Shown in pieces: positions 36,011-46,049 of a stretch of DNA of 64,000 nucleotides (within the stretch, counting starts at the first letter, position 1; each line of letters starts with the position of its first letter). Where the stretch lies: positions 3,147,241-3,211,240 of the forward strand of contig NC_021487.1 in the NCBI RefSeq assembly GCF_000427095.1, given 5' to 3'. The notes under the pieces were generated by a model that was given only the letters and a program-made list of their open reading frames with translations, did not search any database and had not been told where the DNA came from. The translations under genes were made by a program, and so were the position numbers. Source of the stretch: Chthonomonas calidirosea T49 (GTDB taxonomy: Bacteria > Armatimonadota > Chthonomonadetes > Chthonomonadales > Chthonomonadaceae).

Positions 36011-39000
36011 AAGTGATATTCTCAAAGCCGTTGGTCTGTGGGGAATGCTCTTTGGGTGTCTTACTTTTCTTATCGGCAGTCCCGGTAGGGCATACGCCGA
36101 TTCCTTTACAGATGCCCTTGTGCTCCTACGCGACAGTCGAGTGATGACGATTAACGATTGGAAGTTCCATCAACCGGACATTCCAGATGGCCAGATGCCT
36201 ACAATATCGGATGCAGATTGGCAGACGGTTCATCCTGGGTTTGTGTGGCATGGTGAGAACACGCGCGTCTGGTTTCGCACACAGATCGTGGTGCCCGACA
36301 AGGTTGCGGGGGTTTCAACGGAAGGTGCCCCAATGTACCTGCAGATAGGGGTGGACGACGATGGGGAAGTCTATGTAAATGGAGAGATGCGAGATAGTTT
36401 CCACTGGGATGAAGGCAACGTCCTGATCTCTCCTCATGTGCAGCCAGGCGAAAAGTTTTTTATCGCGGTACGTGGCATTAACGGGCCGGGAGATGGACGG
36501 CTGATGTTCAGTCGTTTGGTTTTTGGACCGCCGAAGCCGTGGCAGCCAAATTTTGATTGGGTCATTCAGGAGACGCAGTTTTTACAACAGCTTGCTACGC
36601 AGGTGCCCGAGCAAGAGAGCGCGCATATTCGTAGCGTGCTGGCGGCCGCCGAGTCGAAGGTAGATATCGAACATCTTACCAGTCTTCCTTTGGAGCAATC
36701 GGCAGCGCAGCTGGCCGCTGCTCATGAAACGCTCATGAGCTTGCGTCCACTTACCCAAAACTATGATGTCTACTACGTAGGTCATGCTCATATAGATATG
36801 AATTGGTTATGGCCTTGGCCTGAGACCATAGATGTATGCCACCGTACCTGGGCCAGCGCTTTAAAACTGATGAATGCATTTCCTGACTTTGGGTTTGTGC
36901 AGAGCCAGCCCGGAGCCTACGTGCCGATTCAGCATCGTTATCCGCAAGAGTTCGCTGAAATGCAGGCAGCGGTGCAACGCGGTCAATGGGACCCGGTAAG
37001 CGGCTTTTGGGACGAATCGGACACCGATATGCCTTCTGGTGAGGCTCTGGCTCGATCGCTTTTCTTGGGGCAGCGCTATTTTTACAAACATTTTGGACGC
37101 TATGCTATAACCGGCTGGCTACCCGATTCGTTCGGCCACTCGTGGCAAATTCCGCAACTGCTACGTAATGTGGGCATTGTTAACTACTACCACATGCGCT
37201 GTAATGATGGCATCTATTTCAGCTGGTGGGAATCGCCTGACGGTTCCCGGGTGCTAAAGGCTAGCACGAATAGTTATGATGAACCAGTTACCGTTGATCA
37301 GATGGTGCGCCCGTGGCAAATAGAGAATAGCTTTGGGCTAAAAAAGGCTTTGGTCGTTTTTGGGGTAGGAGACCATGGCGGAGGGCCAACACGCCAGATG
37401 ATCCTTGTGGGTAAGCAGTTACAAGCAGACCCCCTTATGCCCCATGTACATTTTTGCACTGCCGATAAGTTCTTCGATATTCTCCGCTCCGACCCCAACA
37501 CGGCACAGCTCCCTGTGGTGGATAGAGATTTGCAGTACACGTTTGAAGGATGCTACACGACTCACGCCGATATTAAAAAGGCAGTTCGTAGCACCGAGAA
37601 CGCCCTCTACGCAGCAGAGGCTTTCTCCTCCCTAGCCGCGATGAGCGGCCTGCCATATCCAGTGCAGGGGTTTGAGGAGGCTTGGAAACCAACGGCATTT
37701 GCACAGTTCCACGACATTATGTGTGGCTCGGCCATCCATTCGACCTATCCTTGGATGGAGAGCTATCTAACTCCGGCACGTCAATGGGCAGATCAGCAAA
37801 CCGCAAAGGCCCTTCAAACGCTCACAAGTCATGTGGATACGCGTGGAGCGAAACAGGGTGAAAAAGCGGTCGTGGTTTGGAACGCACTCTCCTACGCTTG
37901 CACCGGCCCAGTCAAGTTGAGCGTTCCCCAAGCAACTCTATATCATTCTGTGAGGGACACGGCAGGCCATCTTTTTCCAGCACAGGCCCTATCATCCGAT
38001 ACGCTGCTGTTTATCGCTCGAGACGTCCCCGGTTTTGGACATAAACTCTACTTCCTTTCTAAAAAGCCCTGTGCATCGCATCTCTCGGTTTCAAAAGGGC
38101 GCACCGGCGACTATGTGCTGCAAAATGCCTTTCTGCGTCTTGAGATCGATCCCCAAACTGGGCTTATGCAACGTTTAGAAGACCTGCGCATGGGACGAGA
38201 GCTTTTGGCGGCCTCTGCGAATGGGCTGCAGTTGCTAGGGGATACAGGCAGTGCCTGGAACATTAACTTCACCGGTCAACAGCAACTGCTGACGACTCAG
38301 GGGGCTCAGGTTCGCCTGTTGGCGAGCGGACCAGTTGTTGCCACCGTTCAGGTGACGCACGCGTTGAATAAATCCTCTTATGTACAAGAGATATCGCTCT
38401 ACGATGGGCTTGACCGGGTGGATGTGCAGAATGACGTGCAGTGGCATGAACACAACGAGATGCTGAAGGCGGTGTTTCCGCTAGCCATGCAGCATCCCAA
38501 GTTGCATGTCTCCATTCCCTATGGAAGTATAGATAGACCAGACAACGGCCAAGAGAACCCTGGTCAAAAGTGGATGGATATGACCGACTATAGTGGGACG
38601 AGATTGCTTTCAGCGACCCCGCTGGATCTGCATCGTCTGTTTAACTCGGATAGTAATGCCGATTTCGATTCACAGCAACGAGGGTATCCGCGTAGCCTAT
38701 TTCCGCCTGCCGGTATTCATAAAGTGGGGGCTCTGAAACTTCCGATCTACCTGCATGGGAATACATCCGGCCCCGACAATGTTGCCTGTGAAGGGCAGAC
38801 GATAGCTGTTCCGGCCACAGCGAAGGGCAATACCCTCTTTCTTGTGGGAGCGGGCGCATTAGGTAGCCAGGGTGGGCTGCTAAAACTACAGCTCGCCGAT
38901 GGGCATGCCATCACGCAGGCTATAGCGATGGGGGATTGGGTGACAGGAGGGCAGTCGGAAGAAGACGTGATGGACTTTCCCTATCGCCTGCTAGATGAGG

Positions 39001-39728
39001 GAAGCGGAAGGGAAAATATTGCGGCGCACCTCTGGATGGTGCGAATTGCCTTGCCGAGCGGTTCGCGCGTTGTGCGCATAGAGCTGCCTCAAAACCCGCT
39101 TCTCCATCTCTTTGCGGCGACAATAGCAACAGTAAGCCCCGGTAAAGCGCTATGGGGGGTTACTTTTGTGAACGATAGCAAATATGGGAATGATGCGAAC
39201 GGGCCGGTCTTCCGCCTTAGCTTGCTGCGTTCCTCCCATGACCCCGATCCTGACCCGGATGAGGGTGAGCAGCGTTTCGCTTATGCTCTGATACCGCATA
39301 TCGGGGATTGGCGGGCTGCACGAGCAGAAGAGTTAGGAAAGGCCTTTAATATCCCCCTGCAGGCGGTAGTGACAAATGCCCATCCACCAAAACCCGAAAC
39401 GCCACCTCGCTTTACGCTCACCGATGCAAAAGGATGGGGCGATCTGGTTGCCGGAGCGCTTAAGCACTGCGAGGACGGTAAAGGCTATATCCTCCGATTT
39501 TTCGAGACACAAGGCCGAGACACCGTCGCCACACTGCGTTTTGCGGTGCCGGTTCAGATCACACAGACGGATATTCTGGAGCGTCCAGTGCCCGGCGGCT
39601 TTCAGGGTAAAGGCAAGGTGTTCACCATACCCATCGGGCATGATAAGATAGTAACCCTTCATATCGTTGGGTTACCAGATGCCGGGGTCGCTCCGCCTCC
39701 GAATCCAGCGTTGCCTGAACCGGACTAG
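36000..39728 (+). CDS. Secreted GH38-type alpha-mannosidase
   Basis: Large exported glycosidase of 1242 residues. A signal segment (VGLWGMLFGCLTFLIGSPG) precedes a jelly-roll domain with WHGENTRVWFRTQIVVPDK (about residues 70-190). The GH38 catalytic domain follows: the zinc motif GHAHIDMNWLWPWPET, SQPGAYVPIQHRYP, and the nucleophile Asp in GWLPDSFGHSWQIPQ. The rest is the beta-rich mannosidase C-terminal half (SYVQEISLYDGLDRVDVQND). ATG at 36000 is preferred because AAGGAG lies 10 nt upstream. GH38 enzymes cleave alpha-mannosides, with Zn or Ca. Confidence 0.93.
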   Translation: MRGRSDILKAVGLWGMLFGCLTFLIGSPGRAYADSFTDALVLLRDSRVMTINDWKFHQPDIPDGQMPTISDADWQTVHPGFVWHGENTRVWFRTQIVVPDKVAGVSTEGAPMYLQIGVDDDGEVYVNGEMRDSFHWDEGNVLISPHVQPGEKFFIAVRGINGPGDGRLMFSRLVFGPPKPWQPNFDWVIQETQFLQQLATQVPEQESAHIRSVLAAAESKVDIEHLTSLPLEQSAAQLAAAHETLMSLRPLTQNYDVYYVGHAHIDMNWLWPWPETIDVCHRTWASALKLMNAFPDFGFVQSQPGAYVPIQHRYPQEFAEMQAAVQRGQWDPVSGFWDESDTDMPSGEALARSLFLGQRYFYKHFGRYAITGWLPDSFGHSWQIPQLLRNVGIVNYYHMRCNDGIYFSWWESPDGSRVLKASTNSYDEPVTVDQMVRPWQIENSFGLKKALVVFGVGDHGGGPTRQMILVGKQLQADPLMPHVHFCTADKFFDILRSDPNTAQLPVVDRDLQYTFEGCYTTHADIKKAVRSTENALYAAEAFSSLAAMSGLPYPVQGFEEAWKPTAFAQFHDIMCGSAIHSTYPWMESYLTPARQWADQQTAKALQTLTSHVDTRGAKQGEKAVVVWNALSYACTGPVKLSVPQATLYHSVRDTAGHLFPAQALSSDTLLFIARDVPGFGHKLYFLSKKPCASHLSVSKGRTGDYVLQNAFLRLEIDPQTGLMQRLEDLRMGRELLAASANGLQLLGDTGSAWNINFTGQQQLLTTQGAQVRLLASGPVVATVQVTHALNKSSYVQEISLYDGLDRVDVQNDVQWHEHNEMLKAVFPLAMQHPKLHVSIPYGSIDRPDNGQENPGQKWMDMTDYSGTRLLSATPLDLHRLFNSDSNADFDSQQRGYPRSLFPPAGIHKVGALKLPIYLHGNTSGPDNVACEGQTIAVPATAKGNTLFLVGAGALGSQGGLLKLQLADGHAITQAIAMGDWVTGGQSEEDVMDFPYRLLDEGSGRENIAAHLWMVRIALPSGSRVVRIELPQNPLLHLFAATIATVSPGKALWGVTFVNDSKYGNDANGPVFRLSLLRSSHDPDPDPDEGEQRFAYALIPHIGDWRAARAEELGKAFNIPLQAVVTNAHPPKPETPPRFTLTDAKGWGDLVAGALKHCEDGKGYILRFFETQGRDTVATLRFAVPVQITQTDILERPVPGGFQGKGKVFTIPIGHDKIVTLHIVGLPDAGVAPPPNPALPEPD

Positions 39729-39763
39729 CGACTCAACAACTTATTAAGAACTTAAAGTGGATT

Positions 39764-39798
39764 GAGGCGACGCATTTGACGACGTGTCGCCTCTTTTT
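39764..39798 (+). terminator. Rho-independent terminator of the mannosidase gene
   Basis: GAGGCGAC/GTCGCCTC stem (39764-39771, 39786-39793) followed by TTTTT, 35 bp after the stop. Confidence 0.85.
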
Positions 39799-39822
39799 AA
39801 TAAAGTCCTATGTGGAGACTGG

Positions 39823-42272
39823 CTAAGAGGAGGACCCGTTCTCAAACACCTTGATCCAGCCGCGATATCGCTGGAGATTCTCTTGCGCTACCTGGTTCTG
39901 CGGATCAATTTGAAGAGCGCGGCGAAAAGCGCTGAGAGCGCCAGGGATATCGCCAAGCTGCTCACGAGCGACCCCAATGTTGTTAACAGCATCTACATAC
40001 GAGGGATCCATGGTTATGGCCTTCTTAAAGTAGGCGATCGCCGCTTTCGGCTGTCCAAGTTTGAGAATAGCAAGCCCGAGTCCATTGAGGGCTTCTGCGC
40101 TATTAGGTTGTTCCACAAGGGCCCGCCGATATATCTCTTCGGCCTGCTGCCAATTCTTACGTTCTCCGCTGGTGACAAGCAGGTAGCCTAGCATACGTAA
40201 ACCGAGAGCCATCTCCGGCCCATGTCGCGGCAGAGTAACCGTCTTCTGCAAAACCTCCATCGCCTCCTGTTTTTGGCCGGCAAGCTGAAGGCTACGTGCA
40301 TAGAACAGGGCTAATTGCAGGTGAGAGGAATTCGCCGTATAAAGTGGCGCTAACACCTGTGCCGCTTTGGAATATTCTTGCTGATGCAAAAGGTTTTGCG
40401 CATAAAGAAGCGCGATGTCTACATTCTGTGGGTCTCGACTCAGAGCTTGCTGATAGGCGCTATCGGCCGCCGCATAGAGCCCTAACTGGGTTTGGGTTTT
40501 GGCGAGTAGAAGCAACGCTGGGATCGAATTGGGGTGGAGTTTTAAGGCGGCCTGGAGTTTTTCTACAGCTGCGGTAGCATTGCCCTCTTGGGCAAGCAGG
40601 GTGGCCTGGGCTTCGAGAGCAGCGTAGTCATCAGGGTTAAGTCGGACGGCGTTATCAAGGGCTGTTTGAGCCGTTTGCCATTCGGGTGCGGAGATAGGCA
40701 GCTTTTTCTGAAGAGCTTCCTGGAGAGTGAGAATTCCTAGGTTATGCCATGCCAATGCGTTGGAGGCAGCGATCTGGGTGGCTTTCCGGTAGGCGGCGAT
40801 CGCTTCCTCATTGCGGCCAAGGTGTTGGAGGGCATCACCGAGAGCGCAAAATCCGTCGCCGTTTGGCACGGCCTTGCCTTGAGGGTCGAGTTGGGCATAG
40901 CGTTCCAAAGAGTCCACAGCGGCAGTGTAGTCGCCGGTGTTCGCTAAGGTCGTTCCGAGCAGGTAGGCGACGAGAGGGGAGTTAGGCTCTTTTTGGGCGA
41001 GTTCTTGTAACTCTTTTGTGGCAGGTACATACTGTTTTTGAGCGACGAGCGCGCTAGCAAGATTAAGGCGGGCTGTGGTGTCGGACGGCGATATCTCGAG
41101 CGCTTGATGGAGGGTTGCTACTGCCTGGTCGTATTGGTGTTGTTGAAGATAGCAGGCGCCGAGCCAGGCGAGAGCGCTCGCATCGTGGGGGCTGTTTGAA
41201 GATAGGTTTGAAACAGGTGGATAGCCTCCTCGATCTTCCCTACCTTTTGGGCCGCAACCGCGCTGTTATAGAGCATATCTGGAGGTAGCGCAGCCTGCTG
41301 ACCCGCCGCTTGTCGGTCGGCCGCAGCCTGTTGAAACGCTTCATAGGCCTCTTGGTAACGGTTCTGAACAAGATAGATGCGACCCAGGCCCTCTCGTACC
41401 TCATAGTCTTTTGGGTTGATGGATAACGCCTTTTCGAAAGAAGTTTGCGCCTCAGAGAGCGCATTTGCATTTTTCGATTGATCGGCAGCTTTCATCTGAA
41501 TGAAACCGAGAAGGCGCCAGGCGGCTTCTCGGTCAGGCGCGAGTTGTGTGGCCTGCCTAGCCGAATCGGCTGCGAGCGTGAGATCGCCGGCTTTGAGCGA
41601 TGCGGAGGCTAGAGCAATATAGAGAGCGGGGCGGTCAAGCGATTGAGGGGACAGACTCGGAATGCCTGTTGGCGCCGTAACGGAGGCACTAGGAGGTAAA
41701 GAGGCTGCTTTTTGGTAGGCTGCAATGGCATTCTTCAGAAGCTCGCTTTTCTGGGCACTGTTCTGAGCCTTAGTAGCCGCATCAAAATAGACAGTGCCGA
41801 GGTCAAAATAGCAGCGATAGAGATAAGGGTCGCGTACATCGGGCTTCGGCATGGCACGGTAGATCGCGATGGCATGCTGCAGGGCCTCGGCGGCATCCGG
41901 ATAGAGACCAAGTTTGTGGTAAGCAAACCCTAGATCCACATAGGGAAGACCTTGCTTTGGATCAAGGAGGATGGCTTGCTGAAGGGGATCTATTGCATCT
42001 GCATAGTCGGCACGCGCGATTTGGAGAAACCCTATCCATTGGAGGATAACAGGGCTTTTAGGGGCCTCCCTATGGGCGGCTTGCATCTCTTTAAGCGCCT
42101 GATCCAGATCGTCCGTTTGATGGTTTTGAACCCAGGACTCGTAGAGATGAAACCCCTTATTAAAGTGTTCTTGTACCGAGTCGGCGTAGGCCACAGAAAA
42201 AGAAAGCAGAGTCAGTAAGCTAAGGGCAATCCACGCAGAACGACAGCTAAAGCATGAGATTCGACCTTGCAT
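39823..42272 (-). pseudogene. Exported TPR protein split by a single-base frameshift
   Basis: Two adjacent TPR reading frames are halves of one gene of about 815 residues. The 5' half (from 42272, signal peptide WIALSLLTLLSFSVAYA) leaves the correct frame after YLQTAP near 41187. In the next frame the TPR pattern resumes without a gap (HDASALAWLGACYLQQHQ, then NLASALVAQKQY) and runs to 39823. The break falls on five consecutive G (41187-41191; C on the coding strand). One more base would restore QTAP-HDASALAW. At least a dozen TPR units are visible. It lies 9 bp after a PEP-CTERM-like gene. It may be a true mutation, a slippage site or a sequencing error. Confidence 0.85.
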
Positions 42273-42281
42273 AGGGTATAG

Positions 42282-43133
42282 CTAGCCTCGCTTCTTGTAT
42301 TTTCTTAAAAAGACCAACGGAAGCCCCATGCCAGCCACAAAAGAGAGCCAACCGCCTTCCGGCACGATACCGTGCGGTGCAAAACCGCCCGAGCTAGAGA
42401 ACTGTGGCGGAAGCGCTCCAAGGAGGTTCCCTCCATTGGAGCCGCCGCTGTGGAAGAAAAAGGGAAGCGCAAGAGCACCGGTGAGCGGCAAGCCAGAAAA
42501 GTGGGCTTGCGGCAGTCCGGGAGGACGCAAAGGTAGGGCATCCGATGCGGTGGGTATTTCGAGATCGGCGATCCGCGTTGGAGTGGAGATAGGAGTATAG
42601 GGTTGTGGATTGACGGGTGAGACGGGCGTTGTTAGGGAAGGTGTTAAGTCAAATTGATTATGAGCCACGCTCTTAGCCGGTGGTAAAGCGACGGTTCCGA
42701 TAGGATTGCCACATTCAGCAATTAAGATGGGGGCATTCTTACTATCGGCAAATACCAGGGTTCCTGCAGGCACATGGCGCAGCTTATAGCCCATAATTTC
42801 TGCTCCGTTGATGTTATGAACATACCAAACAGGCAGATCTCTGTCGGAAGAAAGGCGTGTAAGATGAAGTTGAGCGAGGGCAAGCTCTACATCACCCGTT
42901 GTTGTAATATAGAAATGGCGTTTGTATCTATCAGCAACTACAGGTTCGCGTTCGACTTCTTGGACGAGTTCGCGGGTGCTATTGGCTGGATAGAGCAGAA
43001 ACGCTCCGGGCGGAACGCCGGGTGCAGCCTTCGCGGGCAAGACGCTCTGTAAGAGTAAACCACTAGCACTTACCAAGATAGTAACAGCAGCCCTCTTGCC
43101 GAAATAAGCAAGACAGGTTAATGAATGTAGCAT
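42282..43133 (-). CDS. Exported protein with PEP-CTERM-like sorting tail
   Basis: A 283-residue unrecognised protein. It has an N-terminal signal segment (VTILVSASGLLLQSVLPAKA), a Pro/Thr-rich middle, and a C-terminus with the three-part architecture of exosortase substrates: a V-P-E-G motif, a hydrophobic stretch (WLSFVAGMGLPLVFL) and a basic end (RKYKKRG). The motif differs from classical V-P-E-P. GGAGAAAATACCT precedes the ATG. A TPR gene follows after 9 bp. PEP-CTERM systems in Proteobacteria include a large exported TPR protein (PrsT), so the pairing is suggestive. No exosortase is in the window. Confidence 0.72.
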   Translation of the reverse strand: MLHSLTCLAYFGKRAAVTILVSASGLLLQSVLPAKAAPGVPPGAFLLYPANSTRELVQEVEREPVVADRYKRHFYITTTGDVELALAQLHLTRLSSDRDLPVWYVHNINGAEIMGYKLRHVPAGTLVFADSKNAPILIAECGNPIGTVALPPAKSVAHNQFDLTPSLTTPVSPVNPQPYTPISTPTRIADLEIPTASDALPLRPPGLPQAHFSGLPLTGALALPFFFHSGGSNGGNLLGALPPQFSSSGGFAPHGIVPEGGWLSFVAGMGLPLVFLRKYKKRG

Positions 43134-43460
43134 AGGTATTTTCTCCTATTATAGAGCAGTGTAAAGAAACGTGGCCCATCTGCCTGGTCTAGAACTACCT
43201 AATTAATTATTATAACCCTAATATGCTTTGACGACGTGCAAAGTGATGATGTTCAACGCAATATTGATAGATTGGATAAGCTCATTAAACCCCATCGGCT
43301 AGACGACTGAGATTACACGTCAAAGCTGTGCCCTCCTTAATTAAGAAACAGATCGTTGCAGCTGTTAGTTCCTTCTCAAATCTGGTATATAGACTCAGCT
43401 CCGCAGGATGGGAACATCTAGAATTTAGCATAAAACGGTTGGTGAAGCAGCAGGCGCGCA
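43134..43460. other. Divergent intergenic region, PEP-CTERM-like gene / ABC-F gene
   Basis: A 327-bp gap with no supportable gene. A TATAAT read leftwards (43209-43214) is a possible -10 box for the PEP-CTERM-like gene but lacks a good -35. No sigma-54 element or structured RNA was recognised. Confidence 0.5.
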
Positions 43461-45449
43461 ATGAGCTTAGTACAGGTTGAAAACCTTGAAAAATCCTATG
43501 GCAGCGATACACTTTTTACCGATGTAACCTTTCAATTGGGTTGGGGTCAAAAGGTAGGTTTAGTGGGTCATAATGGGGCTGGCAAAACGACCCTGGTGCG
43601 CATTCTCGCCGGCGAAGAGGTGCCCGATCGAGGCAGAGTAAATTATGCCCGCGGAGTTCGCTTTGGGTATCTGCGTCAAGAGGAGGTCGTCAATCCACAG
43701 AAGACCGTTTTAGAAGAGGCACAATCGGCTTTCGCTCCTATTTTGGAGATGGAGCGGCGTATGCGTCAAATCGAAGCCGAGATAGGATCGCTCTCTCCAG
43801 AGGCCATAAGGCGAGAAGACCTGGATGCGGTTATCTGGGAGTACAGCCAACTGCAAGAGCGTTTTGAGATTATGGGGGGATATGCGGCGTTGCGCGATGT
43901 CCCTCAGGTGCTCTATCGGCTTGGTTTTGCTCCGGAGGACTTGTCAAAGCCTTGCGGCTACCTGTCGGGGGGAGAAAAGACACGGTTAGCTCTTGCAAGA
44001 GTTCTCCTCTCTGGCCCAGATGTTCTCTATTTAGATGAGCCGACAAACCATCTCGATATTGAGGCCATCGAATGGCTAGAGAGCTATTTAAAAGGGTTTG
44101 GCGGCGCCCTGTTGCTGGTATCCCACGATCGCTATTTCTTAGACCGCATTGTTACGCAGATCGCCGAGTTAGATTCGGGCAGACTGACGTTCTATCGAGG
44201 CAATTATACCAACTTCCAACAGCAAAAGCAGGCTTTACAGAGGCGCATTGAGCAGATATATGAACGCGAACAGCGTGAAATCGCGCGTTTGATAGAGTTC
44301 TACGAAAAGTGGAAAAGTACACCTACACGACGCAACCAGGCAATGGTGCGCAAACGCTGGGCCGAACGCCTAGAAGCGCGGCTTGTTGAGCCTCCTAAAA
44401 CGACCGGAAAAAAACTTCGCGCCAAACTACAGCCGGAACGTTTGAGCGGAAGCGAGGTTCTTGTTTTCGAAGGACTTACCAAGCAGTATGGGGGCAAAAA
44501 ACTGTTTGAAAACGTTAGCGGGGTTGTGCAGCGCGGCGAGCGTATAGGGATTGTAGGGCCGAATGGGGCCGGTAAATCTACGCTGGTACGTATCCTTTTA
44601 GGGAGGGAGACGCCAGATGCAGGAATCGTACGATTCGGGCTCAACGTCACCGTGGGCTATTTTGCTCAAGATACAAGCGATCTCGATCTGGAGGCCACCG
44701 TCCTAGAGAATATGTTAGAAGTGGGGACGATCTCCCCCTTCGAAGCGCGTACCCACCTCGCTCGCTTCCTCTTTGTGGGCGACGATGTTTTTCGCCCGGT
44801 GAAATTCTTATCGGGTGGTGAGAAAAACAAGCTGGTGTTAGCGCAGATCACTTGGCTGAAGCCCAATCTGCTTGTGTTAGACGAACCGACTAATCACCTC
44901 GACATCGAATCGCGCGAAGCGCTTGTGCAGATGTTAAAGGATTATGAAGGGACTCTTCTGCTCGTTTCTCATGATCGCTACCTTCTAGATCAGACAACAG
45001 AAAAGACTTTGGAGCTCGCTGGAGGTCAAGCAAGATGGTACGATATGCCCTATAGTCTTTACCGAGAGCGGCGCCAACCTATCAGCACACGTATCTCGGG
45101 TTCGGCAACCCCTGTAGCAAAGGTGGCAGGACCCGATTCGGCTCTCGGACGTCTGGTTGCCGAGAGCCCTCGCAAATCTGCGATATCTGGCGCTATTGAG
45201 GGCCCAGTTAACGGATACGCTTTGAACGCGGAACGCCGCAAAGCACGTAAACAGGTGGAGGAAGCGGAAAGGCGTGTGGAGGCTCTCGAAAAACGTTTAA
45301 AGGAGCTAGAGGAGCGCCTTTATCATCCCAGACCGACAGACAATGTCGTTGCTCTTTCGCAGGAGTATCAAGGAGTTCAACAGGCACTTGAGGAGGCTCT
45401 GCGACTTTGGGAGGAAGCAGCAAGCTACGCTGAAAAGCTTGGTGCCTAG
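43461..45449 (+). CDS. ABC-F family ATPase (Uup-like)
   Basis: Soluble tandem ABC protein of 662 residues that acts on ribosomes or DNA, not transport. First ATPase: LVGHNGAGKTTLVRILAGEE, LSGGEKTRLALARVL, VLYLDEPTNHLDIEAIEWL. The linker of about 80 residues is highly charged (EQIYEREQREIARLIEFYEK). Second ATPase: IVGPNGAGKSTLVRILLGRE, LSGGEKNKLVLAQI, LLVLDEPTNHLDI. The C-terminal coiled coil (RKARKQVEEAERRVEALEKR) points to the Uup/YdiF type. The function in translation rescue is by family. Ribosome-binding site before the ATG is weak. Confidence 0.94.
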   Translation: MSLVQVENLEKSYGSDTLFTDVTFQLGWGQKVGLVGHNGAGKTTLVRILAGEEVPDRGRVNYARGVRFGYLRQEEVVNPQKTVLEEAQSAFAPILEMERRMRQIEAEIGSLSPEAIRREDLDAVIWEYSQLQERFEIMGGYAALRDVPQVLYRLGFAPEDLSKPCGYLSGGEKTRLALARVLLSGPDVLYLDEPTNHLDIEAIEWLESYLKGFGGALLLVSHDRYFLDRIVTQIAELDSGRLTFYRGNYTNFQQQKQALQRRIEQIYEREQREIARLIEFYEKWKSTPTRRNQAMVRKRWAERLEARLVEPPKTTGKKLRAKLQPERLSGSEVLVFEGLTKQYGGKKLFENVSGVVQRGERIGIVGPNGAGKSTLVRILLGRETPDAGIVRFGLNVTVGYFAQDTSDLDLEATVLENMLEVGTISPFEARTHLARFLFVGDDVFRPVKFLSGGEKNKLVLAQITWLKPNLLVLDEPTNHLDIESREALVQMLKDYEGTLLLVSHDRYLLDQTTEKTLELAGGQARWYDMPYSLYRERRQPISTRISGSATPVAKVAGPDSALGRLVAESPRKSAISGAIEGPVNGYALNAERRKARKQVEEAERRVEALEKRLKELEERLYHPRPTDNVVALSQEYQGVQQALEEALRLWEEAASYAEKLGA

Positions 45450-45513
45450 TAACTGCCCTTCTGTTGCTTTAAAACACTCTATATAAGTTTCCATTTCAAC
45501 CCGATAATAGTGC

Positions 45514-45948
45514 TTGGTAGAGCACTCTCAGTACGTCTGGAACCGTCTCGATGCCTCTTATCGAGTGGCCGGATTTGTGCACTATCGTTTCTTCCCCTTG
45601 CGTGTTCGGAAGCCCCTGAAGGCTTTCGAGCACGCCTATAAAACACAACAAAAACCTAATATGTATGTCGCCATAGGCTATGGCGGACAAGGAGAATTCA
45701 TCATGATGTGGGACTTCGTGGAGCGCGAAGAGTTTCATGACCTCTACTTAGCCGGAGAGCGCGTCATGCCGGGGCTTTATCGGCAGGTTAATGGGAAGCG
45801 CGAAGTGTGGCTCGAGCAGGAGGACGTGTTGCCCGCCAGTCTTGATGGTCGTGTCGCCTGCTATCGGCGTGTCTACTCTTGGGCTCTTATTCAACAGCAG
45901 CGACCCGTCGAGGAGACATCGAGCGACCACTCTCTTACCGTCCCCTAA
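45514..45948 (+). CDS. Hypothetical protein
   Basis: Unrecognised cytoplasmic-looking protein of up to 144 residues, rich in aromatic and charged residues (FVHYRFFPLRVRKPLKAFE, MYVAIGYGGQGEFIMMWDF). The long open frame, amino-acid make-up and a following terminator support it. The start is uncertain: TTG at 45514 is the first possible, GTG at 45565 or 45577 are alternatives, and no Shine-Dalgarno is seen. GATAAT at 45503-45508 would place the transcript start almost on the TTG, so a leaderless mRNA is possible. Confidence 0.55.
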   Translation: MVEHSQYVWNRLDASYRVAGFVHYRFFPLRVRKPLKAFEHAYKTQQKPNMYVAIGYGGQGEFIMMWDFVEREEFHDLYLAGERVMPGLYRQVNGKREVWLEQEDVLPASLDGRVACYRRVYSWALIQQQRPVEETSSDHSLTVP

Positions 45949-45971
45949 AGCTTATTCTCTACTTAATGAAC

Positions 45972-46009
45972 ATCCTCGGCCTTGTTACGTCTAAAAGGCC
46001 GAGGATTTT
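45972..46009 (+). terminator. Rho-independent terminator
   Basis: Perfect 12-bp stem ATCCTCGGCCTT/AAGGCCGAGGAT followed by TTT, between the small hypothetical gene and the GH79-like gene. Confidence 0.8.
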
Positions 46010-46049
46010 GCGTCTCATAGGCAAATGTCTTTCAGAAAGGAGAGAGCGG

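Noticed and set aside
43285-43460. T-box or other riboswitch before the ABC-F gene
   Set aside because: No T-box consensus or other known aptamer core could be found in the leader.
45879-46049. Longer N-terminus for the GH79-like enzyme
   Set aside because: It crosses a 12-bp-stem terminator and overlaps the previous gene; a signal peptide with AAAGGAG begins at 46050.
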